The position numbers and the translations under genes are program-made. The notes below the pieces were generated by a model that did not search any database, had not been told where the DNA came from, and was given only the letters and a program-made list of their open reading frames with translations. A DNA stretch of 64,000 bases, taken from contig NZ_JAMPKY010000001.1 in the NCBI RefSeq assembly GCF_039962255.1, positions 372,001 to 436,000 of the forward strand. Direction: 5' to 3'. Below are positions 9,501 to 18,048 of the stretch, one piece after another (within the stretch, counting starts at the first letter, position 1; the number at the start of each line of letters is the position of its first letter). Origin of the DNA: Leptolyngbya subtilissima AS-A7 (lineage in GTDB: Bacteria > Cyanobacteriota > Cyanobacteriia > Phormidesmidales > Phormidesmidaceae).

Positions 9501-10469
9501 ATGCAATCACCTAAATTTTCCCGGCTAGAATCATCGTTTCAGGAAACAACGAATAATAGTTCAATTGTACCATTCCTATGGGTGATCGGCGGAGCTACGG
9601 CCACAGGCAAATCGTCTCTGGCGATCGCCCTAGCCCAGCGCCTTCAGGGGTGCATTCTCAGCGCCGACTCCCGACAAGTATATCGAGAGTTTGATATTGG
9701 AACGGCAAAACCTTCGGCATTTGATCGGCAGCAAATTCCCCACTATCTAATAGACATCTGCAACCCAACTGAAACCCTCACCCTAGCCCAGTACCAGCGC
9801 CAGGCCCAGCATCTAATTCACACCTTTCACCAGACGGGTGCTGTGCCCATGCTGGTGGGTGGTACAGGGCTCTACATAGATGCGGTGGTGAAAGGATTAC
9901 GTATTCCGCCTGTGGCTCCCCAGCCCGTCCTGCGCGGACAGTTAGAGGCCCTGGGGCAGCCCCACTGCTACGCTCTGCTCAAAAGCCTGGACGCAGCTGC
10001 GGCCCAACGCATTCACTCTAATGATCCGGTGCGCACGGTGCGCGCCCTGGAGGTGTTCTATGTCACTGGCCAGCCCATGTCGACTCTCCAGGGAGAAGTA
10101 CCTCCAGCGTATCCGGTGCTTTACCTAGCCCTCGACTGTGATTCCCTTGCGTTGGAGCGCCGCATTGCTCAGCGCACCCAAGCAATGATTGAGGCGGGAT
10201 TTGTGGATGAGGTGACACATCTGCTGGGAAAATACGGCCCAGAGCTGCCCCTGCTGCAAACCCTGGGCTATAGCGAAATGCTGCGCTACGTGCAAGGGGA
10301 TGTTTCTCTAGCGATCGCCCAGGCCGACATTGTGCAGCACACGCGTCAGTTCGCCAAACGCCAGCGCACCTGGTTTCGCAACCGGGCCACGGTGCAGTGG
10401 TTTGATGCCGATGCCGGAGATTTAGTAGAGCAAGTGTGGGATTGGTTCAAAGAGAGCAGGGATGGCTAG
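9501..10469 (+). CDS. miaA: tRNA dimethylallyltransferase MiaA
   Basis: A 322-residue enzyme that isopentenylates A37 of tRNAs reading UNN codons. The P-loop is GGATATGKSSLA, followed by the substrate motif SADSRQVYREFDIGTAKP, then LVGGTGLYIDAVVKGL and QRTWFRNR near the C terminus. The frame is open upstream to 9369, but the first 44 codons look non-conserved and overlap the gyrB start. ATG 9501 (MQSPKFSR) is therefore chosen; a later Met is absent before the P-loop. No neighbour suggests an operon. Confidence 0.93.
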   Translation: MQSPKFSRLESSFQETTNNSSIVPFLWVIGGATATGKSSLAIALAQRLQGCILSADSRQVYREFDIGTAKPSAFDRQQIPHYLIDICNPTETLTLAQYQRQAQHLIHTFHQTGAVPMLVGGTGLYIDAVVKGLRIPPVAPQPVLRGQLEALGQPHCYALLKSLDAAAAQRIHSNDPVRTVRALEVFYVTGQPMSTLQGEVPPAYPVLYLALDCDSLALERRIAQRTQAMIEAGFVDEVTHLLGKYGPELPLLQTLGYSEMLRYVQGDVSLAIAQADIVQHTRQFAKRQRTWFRNRATVQWFDADAGDLVEQVWDWFKESRDG

Positions 10470-10563
10470 CCGTTGCCCTTTAATTGGGCAAGCGAAGACG
10501 ATGCTCCTGGAGTGTCAATGGCATGCCAGACAACTTCCCTAGTTCAAATACTTTGCCAACTTG

Positions 10564-11433
10564 CTAAAGCTCTTCATCGGCTAGCTCTTGCTCGTCTACG
10601 GTCAGCTCTAGGGCAATGGGTGTGGCCTCTTCCGTCACCGCTTCGATTAGCACAGGTTCGGCTTCGGTCTCCTCTTGTTTGACTTCCAAGTTGAGGGGAA
10701 TGCGCAGGGGTTCGGGCTGCTCCTGCTCCATTTCCATGACGGGCAGCGATTCAACCAGATCATCGAGGGGGCGAGGGATAACCATAACAGCGTGGAGTTC
10801 ACCGATGCGCTCGGCTTCGTGCATGCCGGCTTCGATCGCGATCGCCACGTTGGGCAGCGATCCCCGAATCAAAATGGTGCAAAGGCCTTCGCCAATCGTC
10901 TCGTGGGACATCAGCTGCACATCGGCAGACTTGGTCATAGCATCAGCGGCTCCTACCATTGCTGGAAAGCCACGGGTCTCTAGCAGGCCAATAGCTTGAC
11001 TGCCCATCTTGCCGCCGCTCTCGCCCCGCAACTCGTCCCAACGGGCGCAGATAGGCAGCACTGCTTCCAGGTTGGGCAACGGGCGCGGAATCAGCGTTGA
11101 AGAGACAAACTGACCAAAATCTTGGGCGGTTTTAATCCCAGCCTCTACCGCCATGCGCACGTCGGAAATGCCCCCCCGCACGATCGCAGTGCAGTGCCCA
11201 CCGCCGGTCTTTTCATAGCCCACCAGCAGAACATCGGCGGCCTTTAGCATGGCGTCGGCTGTACCAACCACCGCCGGGAAGCTCTCCGTTGACACCATAC
11301 CCAAGGCCGCGCCGCGATACTTGTCGCGCTGCTGGGCTTCTTTTTGACCTGGCGCAGGGGTCGCCAGGGTCAACCGCTTGGGCGTGCCAGACTTGAGGTC
11401 AAGGGGCGAGGCTAGTTTGCCGTCAGGTTGCAT
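10564..11433 (-). CDS. ccmO: Beta-carboxysome shell protein CcmO (two BMC domains)
   Basis: A 289-residue shell protein with two tandem bacterial microcompartment domains. The first starts around ALGMVSTESFPAVVGTADAM, the second around AIGLLETRGFPAMVGAADAM. Each carries the K/G-A-A/S-D-V helix, a Y-E-K or S-H-E pore-side segment and an A-I-E-A-G helix. The C-terminal ~70 residues are Glu-rich and probably disordered. Tandem BMC proteins form pseudohexamers in the facets of the carboxysome shell; CcmO is essential for shell formation in model strains. It is the last gene of the ccm operon, 36 nt after ccmN. Confidence 0.93.
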   Translation of the reverse strand: MQPDGKLASPLDLKSGTPKRLTLATPAPGQKEAQQRDKYRGAALGMVSTESFPAVVGTADAMLKAADVLLVGYEKTGGGHCTAIVRGGISDVRMAVEAGIKTAQDFGQFVSSTLIPRPLPNLEAVLPICARWDELRGESGGKMGSQAIGLLETRGFPAMVGAADAMTKSADVQLMSHETIGEGLCTILIRGSLPNVAIAIEAGMHEAERIGELHAVMVIPRPLDDLVESLPVMEMEQEQPEPLRIPLNLEVKQEETEAEPVLIEAVTEEATPIALELTVDEQELADEEL

Positions 11434-11469
11434 AGGGTGCCTCTACACAGGGGTATCTGCCTCTCCATT

Positions 11470-12144
11470 CTAGGGCCTGTCCTCTGAGCTAGCGCCATTG
11501 AGCGAATGACGCTGGGGAAATAGCGTGGCCAGTAGGCGATTGACCTGGGTTTTGCCGTAGACGGAGGATCCGTTTTGCCCAGCAACGTTTTGCCCAATAC
11601 TGTTTTGAGTATTGCCGTTTTGGGCAGCACCGTTGGAGGTATTGCCATTCTGAGCGGCTCCAACAGCGGTATGCCCCGATCCGTTGAGGGCATTCCCCGT
11701 AGTGCCTAGGTTGCCGGCAGTTCCGTAGACGTAGCTACTAGTGTTAGGGGTAAACCCGTTAGATGCAGGCTCCTGGTCAGAAGATGTCTGCGTCGGATCG
11801 CCTAGCAAAGACCCCGGTGCGATCGCCTGGGAGGCCCCAATTGTGGGGTTGATGAGGGTACTATTAGCTCCAATACAGGTGTGCTGGCCAATGGAGCCGT
11901 GGCCCACTACCAGCACACCGCTGCCTAAGCTCACCCCTGGCTCAATCACCAGGTCACCGTGGTGGACCTGTATCACCACATCGACCCCCAAACAGACACC
12001 CGCAGAGATCACCAGACGGCAGCCAGAGGCTGCCCCTAGCAGTACCCCAGGTGCGATCGCCACTCCAGGCGCTATATCCACATCTCCCTGGATGTAGCCA
12101 TTGGTAGGCTGGGTGATCACCTGGGCGGGTACTGCCACGGTCAA
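11470..12144 (-). CDS. ccmN: Carboxysome assembly protein CcmN
   Basis: A 224-residue protein. The N-terminal ~115 residues are left-handed beta-helix repeats of hexapeptide type (IAPGVAIAPGVLLGAASGC, then IEPGVSLGSGVLVVGHGSIG), related to the CcmM gamma-CA fold. A long Asn/Gly/Ser-rich linker follows (about 135-195), with repeated NGNT and AAQNG units. The C terminus is the amphipathic encapsulation peptide (VYGKTQVNRLLATLFPQ), which in model cyanobacteria recruits shell proteins to the CcmM-Rubisco core. All three parts are intact. It lies between ccmM (18 nt upstream) and ccmO. Confidence 0.92.
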   Translation of the reverse strand: MTVAVPAQVITQPTNGYIQGDVDIAPGVAIAPGVLLGAASGCRLVISAGVCLGVDVVIQVHHGDLVIEPGVSLGSGVLVVGHGSIGQHTCIGANSTLINPTIGASQAIAPGSLLGDPTQTSSDQEPASNGFTPNTSSYVYGTAGNLGTTGNALNGSGHTAVGAAQNGNTSNGAAQNGNTQNSIGQNVAGQNGSSVYGKTQVNRLLATLFPQRHSLNGASSEDRP

Positions 12145-12162
12145 AGGTTGGATGAGAGGTCT

Positions 12163-14124
12163 CTAGGGTCGCTGGATAGTGGCTTCATGCACTCGTTTTT
12201 TCACCTTCGGATCGATGCCCACCAGGCGTACGTATTGGCCAGAGTGGTTGCGCAATTGCGACTCTAGGGCGTTGAGTACATCCGAGGCCCGACTTCCCTC
12301 TAGAATGCCGGCGTTTTGCCAGGCACCACTGCGGTAGCGGCGCACATCAGCATGCTCAACGCTGAGGCGATAGCCCTGGTTGAAGAGCCGCTGTACCTGC
12401 TGCACTACCTCCTGGGGAAGACCGCCCATAGGAGCTGCTCCATTGCTGGTCGGAGCACTGGAACTTGAGTAGGAGGGCGATGGGGCCGATGGGGCCGACT
12501 TCGAGCCCGGACGCTGCACGGTAACCGCAGCCACCCGCCGCTTAGCTCTGGGGTCAATGCCAAATACCCGCACATACTCGTTGGGGTGCTCAGCCACACA
12601 GGCATTGATAGCGCCCAAGACTTCTCCCTCGCGGTTGCTGGTGATAGTCTTACAAGACTGCCAAACATTGCTGTTGTAGCGGCGAGCATCGGCGTGCTCA
12701 GCCCCCACATGGTAGCCCTGGCTGAGCCACTGGCGCACCTGCTGAGCGACATCACCGCCGACCTGAGACGAACCACCGCTGGGACTAGGGGCTGACGCAT
12801 AGGAGGCGCTGGGGGAGCCGCCCGATCGAGAATTCACTGCTGCGGATTTGCCGTCGGGGCGCTGGATGGTGATGGGAGCAACGCGGCTCTTCGCCTTGGG
12901 GTCAATGCCAAACAGGCGCACGTATTCACCTGAGTGCTCGGCTAGGCAGCGCTCAAGGGCACCAAAGACCTCACCCTCGCGGGACGACTGAATGGGGGAG
13001 CAGGTTTGCCACACGTTGCTGCTATAGCGGCGAGAGTCGGCATGCTCGGTGCCAATTCGATAGCCCTGACTGAGGTACTGACGCACCTGCTGCACTACCT
13101 CAGGCGACAGGGGGCCGCTGGCCGCAGCTGGGGCCGGACGATGGCCACCGTTGTTGGAAGGGCTGGAATAACTCGAATGGGAAGGCGCTGAGCCGCTGTT
13201 GGCGACAGATTTGCCATCGGCTCGCTGAATGGTGATGGGGGCGACCCGCTGCTTTGCCCTCGGATCGATCCCGAACATGCGCACGTACTCGCCTGGGTGC
13301 TGAGACAGACAGTTTTCGATCGCAGCCAGCACTTCAGGTTCCCGCTGGGACTGAACTGGGCTGCAGGTCTGCCAAACGCCACTGCGATAGCGGCGAGAGT
13401 CGGCGTGCTCGGTGCCAATGGTGAAGCCCTGGGCCAGGTACTGACGAACCTGCTGGACAACGTCGGGGGGTAGCAGTTGAGAATTCATAGTGCCTAATCC
13501 ATCGCGTTCGTTTGAGTGTGCTGTGGTATGTAGAGACGCTGTGCTAGCTGACCCACCCAGGGGGGGCGCATGGCCGGGCGTTCCTGCAAGTTCCCTAATT
13601 AGGGCAATATCAATGGGGCCAACGTCGCGGAGGGCATCGGCCTGCTGCTGCTGGGTAATTACTGACCCCGAGGGAATCAGCTTGCCGGGCGGCACGTCCA
13701 CGTCCTGCACCAGGGCGTGCATCATCACGACGCACCCGGCTCCCAATCGAGCATTGAAAAGAGTTGAGCGAAAGCCAATAAAGCAGTCGGCACCAATGTA
13801 GACCGGACTCTGCACCAGCACTTTGTGGGTGAGGATAGCGCGATCGCCTACCCAGACCGCCCAGGGACTGCGATCGTCTCCCAGCACCTGTCCCTGAGCA
13901 CGACCATATACTGTGGCTCCCTCCTGCAGGGTGCTAGCGGCACCGAGCCGCACGGCGGCACCAGGGTCGGCCCGAACTACCGAGCCAGCAGCTAAAACTG
14001 CTCCAGGCTCGACAAGAACCTGGCCCTGCACCTGGGCTAACCCATGCACCCGAGCCGACGACCCAGATGACTGCTGCGAACCCCATGCCTGAGTCGGAGA
14101 TGCCGCTGGTGTGCGGATCGCCAT
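12163..14124 (-). CDS. ccmM: Carboxysome scaffold CcmM: degenerate gamma-carbonic anhydrase plus four RbcS-like domains
   Basis: About 653 residues from ATG 14124 (MAIRTPAASP); the frame stays open to 14172. The N-terminal ~190 residues form a gamma-CA beta-helix (AVWVGDRAILTHKV, FIGFRSTLFNARLGAGCVV). Then come four RbcS-like (SSUL) domains of ~85 residues joined by Ser/Pro/Gly-rich linkers. Each SSUL has V-x-Q-V-x-x-x-L/F-x-Q-G-Y/F, E-H-A-D-x-R-R-Y and G-I-D-P-K/R. CcmM condenses Rubisco, and the CA domain binds CcmN and CcaA. Of the three zinc histidines known in the Thermosynechococcus enzyme (75, 102, 107), only the middle one remains; the others are Tyr and Gln. SSUL 1-3 keep the redox Cys pair; SSUL 4 has none. 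An internal ATG at 13486-13488 could start a short form. Confidence 0.95.
   Translation of the reverse strand: MAIRTPAASPTQAWGSQQSSGSSARVHGLAQVQGQVLVEPGAVLAAGSVVRADPGAAVRLGAASTLQEGATVYGRAQGQVLGDDRSPWAVWVGDRAILTHKVLVQSPVYIGADCFIGFRSTLFNARLGAGCVVMMHALVQDVDVPPGKLIPSGSVITQQQQADALRDVGPIDIALIRELAGTPGHAPPLGGSASTASLHTTAHSNERDGLGTMNSQLLPPDVVQQVRQYLAQGFTIGTEHADSRRYRSGVWQTCSPVQSQREPEVLAAIENCLSQHPGEYVRMFGIDPRAKQRVAPITIQRADGKSVANSGSAPSHSSYSSPSNNGGHRPAPAAASGPLSPEVVQQVRQYLSQGYRIGTEHADSRRYSSNVWQTCSPIQSSREGEVFGALERCLAEHSGEYVRLFGIDPKAKSRVAPITIQRPDGKSAAVNSRSGGSPSASYASAPSPSGGSSQVGGDVAQQVRQWLSQGYHVGAEHADARRYNSNVWQSCKTITSNREGEVLGAINACVAEHPNEYVRVFGIDPRAKRRVAAVTVQRPGSKSAPSAPSPSYSSSSAPTSNGAAPMGGLPQEVVQQVQRLFNQGYRLSVEHADVRRYRSGAWQNAGILEGSRASDVLNALESQLRNHSGQYVRLVGIDPKVKKRVHEATIQRP
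13486..13488 (-). promoter_or_regulatory. ccmM: Candidate internal start for the short CcmM isoform
   Basis: ATG at 13488-13486 lies just before the first RbcS-like domain (MNSQLLPPDVVQQV). Translation from here would give about 441 residues with only the four SSUL domains. In Synechococcus elongatus a short form (M35) is made by internal initiation at the matching place. A GGATTAGG stretch lies just upstream but is a weak ribosome site, so use of this start is inferred. Confidence 0.45.
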
Positions 14125-14251
14125 TGCCGTACGTCCTCCCAAAAAACCCCAACTAACTAGCTGCTCAACCACAGAAATGAGCTAATTGTGGGGAGAGTGT
14201 AGTCTTTGCCCGCGCTAGCTGAACTGGATCGCCCAGTGTCAAGAAAATCAA

Positions 14252-14554
14252 CTAGCTAAAATCATCTCGCTTGTTGTAGAGATTGCCGCTGTCGAGACTC
14301 ACAGTATCGACAATGGCAACCACCGCCGCATCCACAGGACGATTTTCGTAGCCGCGCTGCTGGCGGGCCCCGCTGCCCTGGGTAATCAACACCCATTCGC
14401 CGGGGCCAGCCCCTACCACATCGGCGGCCACTGTATAGTCAGGCAGTAAGTCGCCGGTTTCGCTAATGAGTTGCACTAGTAAAAACTTTGTGCCACTCAA
14501 GCTAGGCTCCTTGCAGGTGCTAACTACCGTGCCACGAACCTTAGCCAAGAGCAT
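14252..14554 (-). CDS. ccmL: Carboxysome vertex protein CcmL (BMV pentamer)
   Basis: A 100-residue protein of the EutN/CcmL family that closes the twelve vertices of the icosahedral shell as pentamers. Markers are the start MLLAKVRGTVVSTCKEPSL, the GTKFLLVQLI strand, ADVVGAGPGEWVLITQGSGA and the C-terminal VDAAVVAIVDTV. Length is normal. It lies 6 nt after ccmK1 and about 127 nt before the ccmM start in the operon. Confidence 0.96.
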   Translation of the reverse strand: MLLAKVRGTVVSTCKEPSLSGTKFLLVQLISETGDLLPDYTVAADVVGAGPGEWVLITQGSGARQQRGYENRPVDAAVVAIVDTVSLDSGNLYNKRDDFS

Positions 14555-14560
14555 AGTGAC

Positions 14561-14899
14561 TTATCTGCCGTAGGGGCGAATGCCGCTGACGCTCTCTCTA
14601 AACTGCTCTACCGCTTCGGTGTAGCGAATGGGCAGAACGAATTCTAGGTTTTCGTGGGGACGAGCGATGATGTGGGTAGACAGCACCTGGCCGCCATTGA
14701 CCCGCTTCACGTTCTCAATACCAGCTGCGACAGAGGCCTGTACCTCAGACACGTCGCCGCGAATGATCACGGTAACGCGGCCGCTGCCGATTTTCTCATA
14801 GCCCACCAGGGTGACCCGGGCCGCCTTTACCATTGCGTCGGCAGCTTCCACCACAGCGGGGAAGCCCAACGTCTCGACCATACCAACTGCAATTGCCAT
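14561..14899 (-). CDS. ccmK1: Carboxysome shell hexamer CcmK1
   Basis: A 112-residue single BMC-domain protein ([20 protein letters not shown]) that tiles the shell facets as hexamers. The pore loop KIGSGR and the edge lysine region [13 protein letters not shown] are present. It is almost identical to the adjacent ccmK2 product through about residue 101, but has an extra ~10-residue tail ([11 protein letters not shown]), which distinguishes CcmK1 in model strains. It lies 138 nt downstream of ccmK2 and 6 nt before ccmL. Confidence 0.93.
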   Translation of the reverse strand: MAIAVGMVETLGFPAVVEAADAMVKAARVTLVGYEKIGSGRVTVIIRGDVSEVQASVAAGIENVKRVNGGQVLSTHIIARPHENLEFVLPIRYTEAVEQFRESVSGIRPYGR

Positions 14900-15037
14900 G
14901 CTTTTATACGCCTTTTTTCAGAGAATACAGGAGCTCAAACGAGTGCTGAATTAGCCTTACCCCAGGCCAGGCCCACCAGCCCAGCAGACCCTTAAACCTT
15001 AGAACGAATAGGTCTCAAAAAACCGCACGCCCAAGGC

Positions 15038-15346
15038 CTAGCTGCGAAACTGCTCTACCGCTTCGGTGTAGCGAATAGGCAGAACAAATTCCAGGTTTTC
15101 GTGGGGACGAGCAATAATGTGAGTCGATAGAACTTCGCCGCCATTGACTCGCTTCACGTTTTCAACACCAGCGGCTACCGAGGCCTGTACCTCAGACACG
15201 TCGCCCCGCACAATCACGGTGACACGGCCGCTACCGATTTTTTCGTAGCCCACCAGGGTAACCCGGGCCGCTTTTACCATTGCGTCAGCGGCTTCCACCA
15301 CAGCCGGAAAACCCAGCGTCTCAATCATTCCCACAGCAATCGGCAT
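15038..15346 (-). CDS. ccmK2: Carboxysome shell hexamer CcmK2, first gene of the ccm operon
   Basis: A 102-residue BMC-domain protein ([20 protein letters not shown]) with pore loop KIGSGR, forming the main shell facets. It ends at EAVEQFRS, the usual CcmK2 length. A good AAGGAGA ribosome site lies about 8 nt before the ATG. As the promoter-proximal gene of ccmK2-K1-L-M-N-O it is expected to be the most abundant shell protein. It diverges from the NDH-1 CO2-uptake genes across ~0.86 kb. Confidence 0.94.
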   Translation of the reverse strand: MPIAVGMIETLGFPAVVEAADAMVKAARVTLVGYEKIGSGRVTVIVRGDVSEVQASVAAGVENVKRVNGGEVLSTHIIARPHENLEFVLPIRYTEAVEQFRS

Positions 15347-16203
15347 AGTCGAAATCTCCTTATAAATTTAGACAACCCTGGGTTTACCTAACGCACTTTG
15401 CCTGCTGTTCAGGCGCAAAAAAGCGTCCCAAAAGATGACAAGCCGGGAATCACCGTTGGGGAAGCAAAAACTTCAGATTGCCCAAAAATTCTTGATGACA
15501 GATTAAGCATAGGTGTCCGTAGTCACTTTTGCAATATAAGCCCCAATGATTGTTGCTAATGTTGAATATTATTAAAGCTAATGAGGCAAAGGTTTTTTTC
15601 TCGTAATCAATCCATAGGTTGGCAGTAGTGCTTGCTCACCTACTGCTTGGGCTTGGGACTCTACTGAATGGCTGGGCGGTACAAAGTGTAGGCCGTTGTA
15701 GTGTCTATCCAAGCTGGGCAGGCCGCCCAAATCTCCAAATTTATTGATCCTCAGTACGAATGCTCTAGATTGGGTTGTGATTTCTAATCGGTCGCTTCAG
15801 AAGTCTTTATTAGGTTACCCCCTCAAAATCATGGCTCTTGGGCCGACCCCCTCAGGGAATCAGGTAGAATAGCAAAACGCTTTGAATATAGAGGCAACGA
15901 GGCTTAGAGTTTTGCCCCGCCAGCTTTAGGGAGGGCCGTGCTCAACTTGGTAAATTTCTAGCCGGTTGGGGCTGATGGGTTGACCGTCGACTTTAGGTCT
16001 GATGCCGCAGGCTGCGCTTTGATTTGGCTCAGCTGTCAGCAAGTTGCTGCGGCCATAGGTAACCATCTGTGACGGCACGAGGTGCGATCGCGCCGCCAAT
16101 CTGTCGAGCCTGAACTGCTGAATTTAGGCCGCCGTGGCCTTATTATTTGCTGAACCATCGCCGTTGGAGATAAGCATTTAAGGTGTTGTCAGAGAACGTC
16201 GGG
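15347..16203. promoter_or_regulatory. Shared non-coding region between the divergent ccm and ndhF4 operons
   Basis: No gene is supported in these ~857 bp. The region must hold both operon promoters. Around 15555-15583 there are two GCTAATG copies 22 bp apart flanking an AT-rich segment (GAATATTATTAAA), about 210 bp upstream of ccmK2. The phasing of two helical turns fits a dimeric regulator site. Low-CO2 regulators of LysR type (CmpR, NdhR/CcmR) are known in the group, but I could not match their published motifs with confidence. The ndhF4-proximal 300 bp are GC-richer and contain a HIP1 octamer near 16084. Confidence 0.5.
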
Positions 16204-18039
16204 ATGACCCAATTTTTTGTTGAGACCAGCTGGCTGCTGCCGATGTATGGCCTCATTGGGGCGCTGCTATCGTTGCCCTGGTCCACGGGGTTGATTCGCC
16301 GCACCGGCCCTCGACCATCGGCCTACCTCAACATTGTGATGACTCTGGTATCCTTTGTTCATGGGCTCATGGCCTTTCGCGGCATTTGGAATCAGGGTCC
16401 TCAGGAACTGCTGTTTTCCTGGTTTGACTTTGCCGATCTACACCTCACGCTAGCCCTTGACATCTCGGTTCTCAACCTCGGTGCCCTAGAGCTGATCACC
16501 GGCCTCAGCCTGCTGGCCCAGGTCTTTGCCCTAGGCTATTTGGAAAAAGACTGGGCCCTAGCTCGCTTTTATTCCCTGATGGGAGTCTTTGAATCTGCCA
16601 TGAGCGGGCTGGTGTTAAGCGGGTCGTTGTTTGTCTCCTACTCGCTGCTGGAGATGCTGACGTTGTCGACCTACCTGCTGGTGGGTTTTTGGTATGCCCA
16701 GCCCCTGGTTGTGACCGCCGCCCGTGACGCTTTCTTAACTAAGCGTATTGGTGACGTGCTGCTGCTGATGGGAGTGGTTTCCCTGGCTTGTCTGGCAGGC
16801 AGCCTCGACTTCAATGATTTGTACGAGTGGGTCAAGATAGAGCATCTATCCCCTACTATGGCCACTCTCCTAGGGTTAGCGCTGATTGCCGGGCCGATTG
16901 GTAAATGTGCGCAGTTTCCGCTCCACCTGTGGCTCGACGAAGCTATGGAAGGCCCAAACCCTGCCTCGATTTTGCGGAACTCGGTGGTGGTGACCTGTGG
17001 TGCGTACATATTGATTCGCTTGCAGCCGATTGTTGTGCTGTCACCGGTAGCCCTAGGTACGCTGGTGGTGATTGGCACAATAACGGCTCTGGGTGGATCT
17101 CTAGTTGCCTTAGCTCAAGTCGACTTAAAGCGTACGTTTTCTTACTCTACGAGTGCTTATCTGGGGCTGGTGTTTATTGCCGTCGGCACGACCTGGCCAG
17201 GGGTAGCGCTGCTGCTACTGCTGACCCACGCCGTAGCCAAGGCGCTGCTCTTTATGGCGGTGGGATCAGTGATTATGACCACCAACTGCCAAAACATCAC
17301 CGAGCTGGGCGGTCTGGGGAGAAAAATGCCGGCGACTAGCCTGGCTTTTGTGACCGGTGCTCTAGGGATGGTCGGGGTAGTGCCCCTGGGCTGCTTTTGG
17401 GGGTTGCGGATGGGAGCAGATTTTCTAAGCCGTGACTATCCGCTGCTGACGCTGGTGTTTCTGCTGGTCAACGGGCTCACTGCATTGAATCTGACACGGG
17501 TCTTTCGTCAGGTGTTCTTAGGGACACCTCAGCCCAAAACCCGTCGCGCTCCAGAGGTGCCGTGGCAAATGGCAGTGCCGATGGTTACCCTGTCGATTAT
17601 TACGCTGCTGCTGCCGCTGATCATGGGCAAGCTGCTGGTGCTGCCCCCTTGGCAATACATCAATTTGCCGATCGCGGCGCTGACGCTGGCTTCGGGCTGG
17701 ATAGGCGTCGCGGTGGGAGCGACGGTGCCCCTGTCAAAATCGCTGGCGCGATCGCTCAACCGCCCCCTGCGCATTGCCCAAGACCTGCTGGCCTACGACT
17801 TTTACACCGAACGCCTCTACGACAAAACCGTGGTGGCGGCGGTGTCTACCTTGGCCCGGTTTAGCAGCTGGTTTGACCAATACGTGGTCGACGGCCTGGT
17901 AAACGGGGTGGGTCTGGCCTCGCTGTTTGGAGGTGAGGGGCTTAAATACAGCGCCTCAGGCCAGTCGCAGCTCTACCTATTGACTATCTTTGCCGGGGTG
18001 GGGCTGCTCGGAATTTTCATGACCTGGACGCTTTGGTAA
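16204..18039 (+). CDS. ndhF4: NDH-1 CO2-uptake complex subunit NdhF4 (NuoL-like)
   Basis: A 611-residue polytopic membrane protein of the NuoL/NdhF antiporter-like family. Conserved proton-channel segments include SAMSGLVLSGSLFVSYSLLE and the broken-helix GPIGKCAQFPLHLWLDEAME. The lysine helix TQVDLKRTFSYST-like region (AQVDLKRTFSYS) is also present. ATG 16204 (MTQFFVETSWLLPMYG) matches typical NdhF3/F4 starts better than GTG 16183. It partners NdhD4 and CupB in the NDH-1MS' complex that converts CO2 to bicarbonate using photosynthetic electron flow. F4 rather than F3 is assigned from the gene set: no cupS, a short Cup protein, and synteny with the ccm operon. Confidence 0.82.
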   Translation: MTQFFVETSWLLPMYGLIGALLSLPWSTGLIRRTGPRPSAYLNIVMTLVSFVHGLMAFRGIWNQGPQELLFSWFDFADLHLTLALDISVLNLGALELITGLSLLAQVFALGYLEKDWALARFYSLMGVFESAMSGLVLSGSLFVSYSLLEMLTLSTYLLVGFWYAQPLVVTAARDAFLTKRIGDVLLLMGVVSLACLAGSLDFNDLYEWVKIEHLSPTMATLLGLALIAGPIGKCAQFPLHLWLDEAMEGPNPASILRNSVVVTCGAYILIRLQPIVVLSPVALGTLVVIGTITALGGSLVALAQVDLKRTFSYSTSAYLGLVFIAVGTTWPGVALLLLLTHAVAKALLFMAVGSVIMTTNCQNITELGGLGRKMPATSLAFVTGALGMVGVVPLGCFWGLRMGADFLSRDYPLLTLVFLLVNGLTALNLTRVFRQVFLGTPQPKTRRAPEVPWQMAVPMVTLSIITLLLPLIMGKLLVLPPWQYINLPIAALTLASGWIGVAVGATVPLSKSLARSLNRPLRIAQDLLAYDFYTERLYDKTVVAAVSTLARFSSWFDQYVVDGLVNGVGLASLFGGEGLKYSASGQSQLYLLTIFAGVGLLGIFMTWTLW

Positions 18040-18048
18040 CGGTTGGCG

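Noticed and set aside
12163..13488. Apparent tandem repeats at DNA level
   Set aside because: Explained by the four RbcS-like domains of CcmM, not by a mobile or CRISPR-like array.
14561..15346. Near-identical gene pair that could be an assembly duplication
   Set aside because: ccmK1 and ccmK2 are normally adjacent and similar; the different C-terminal tails and spacer support two real genes.
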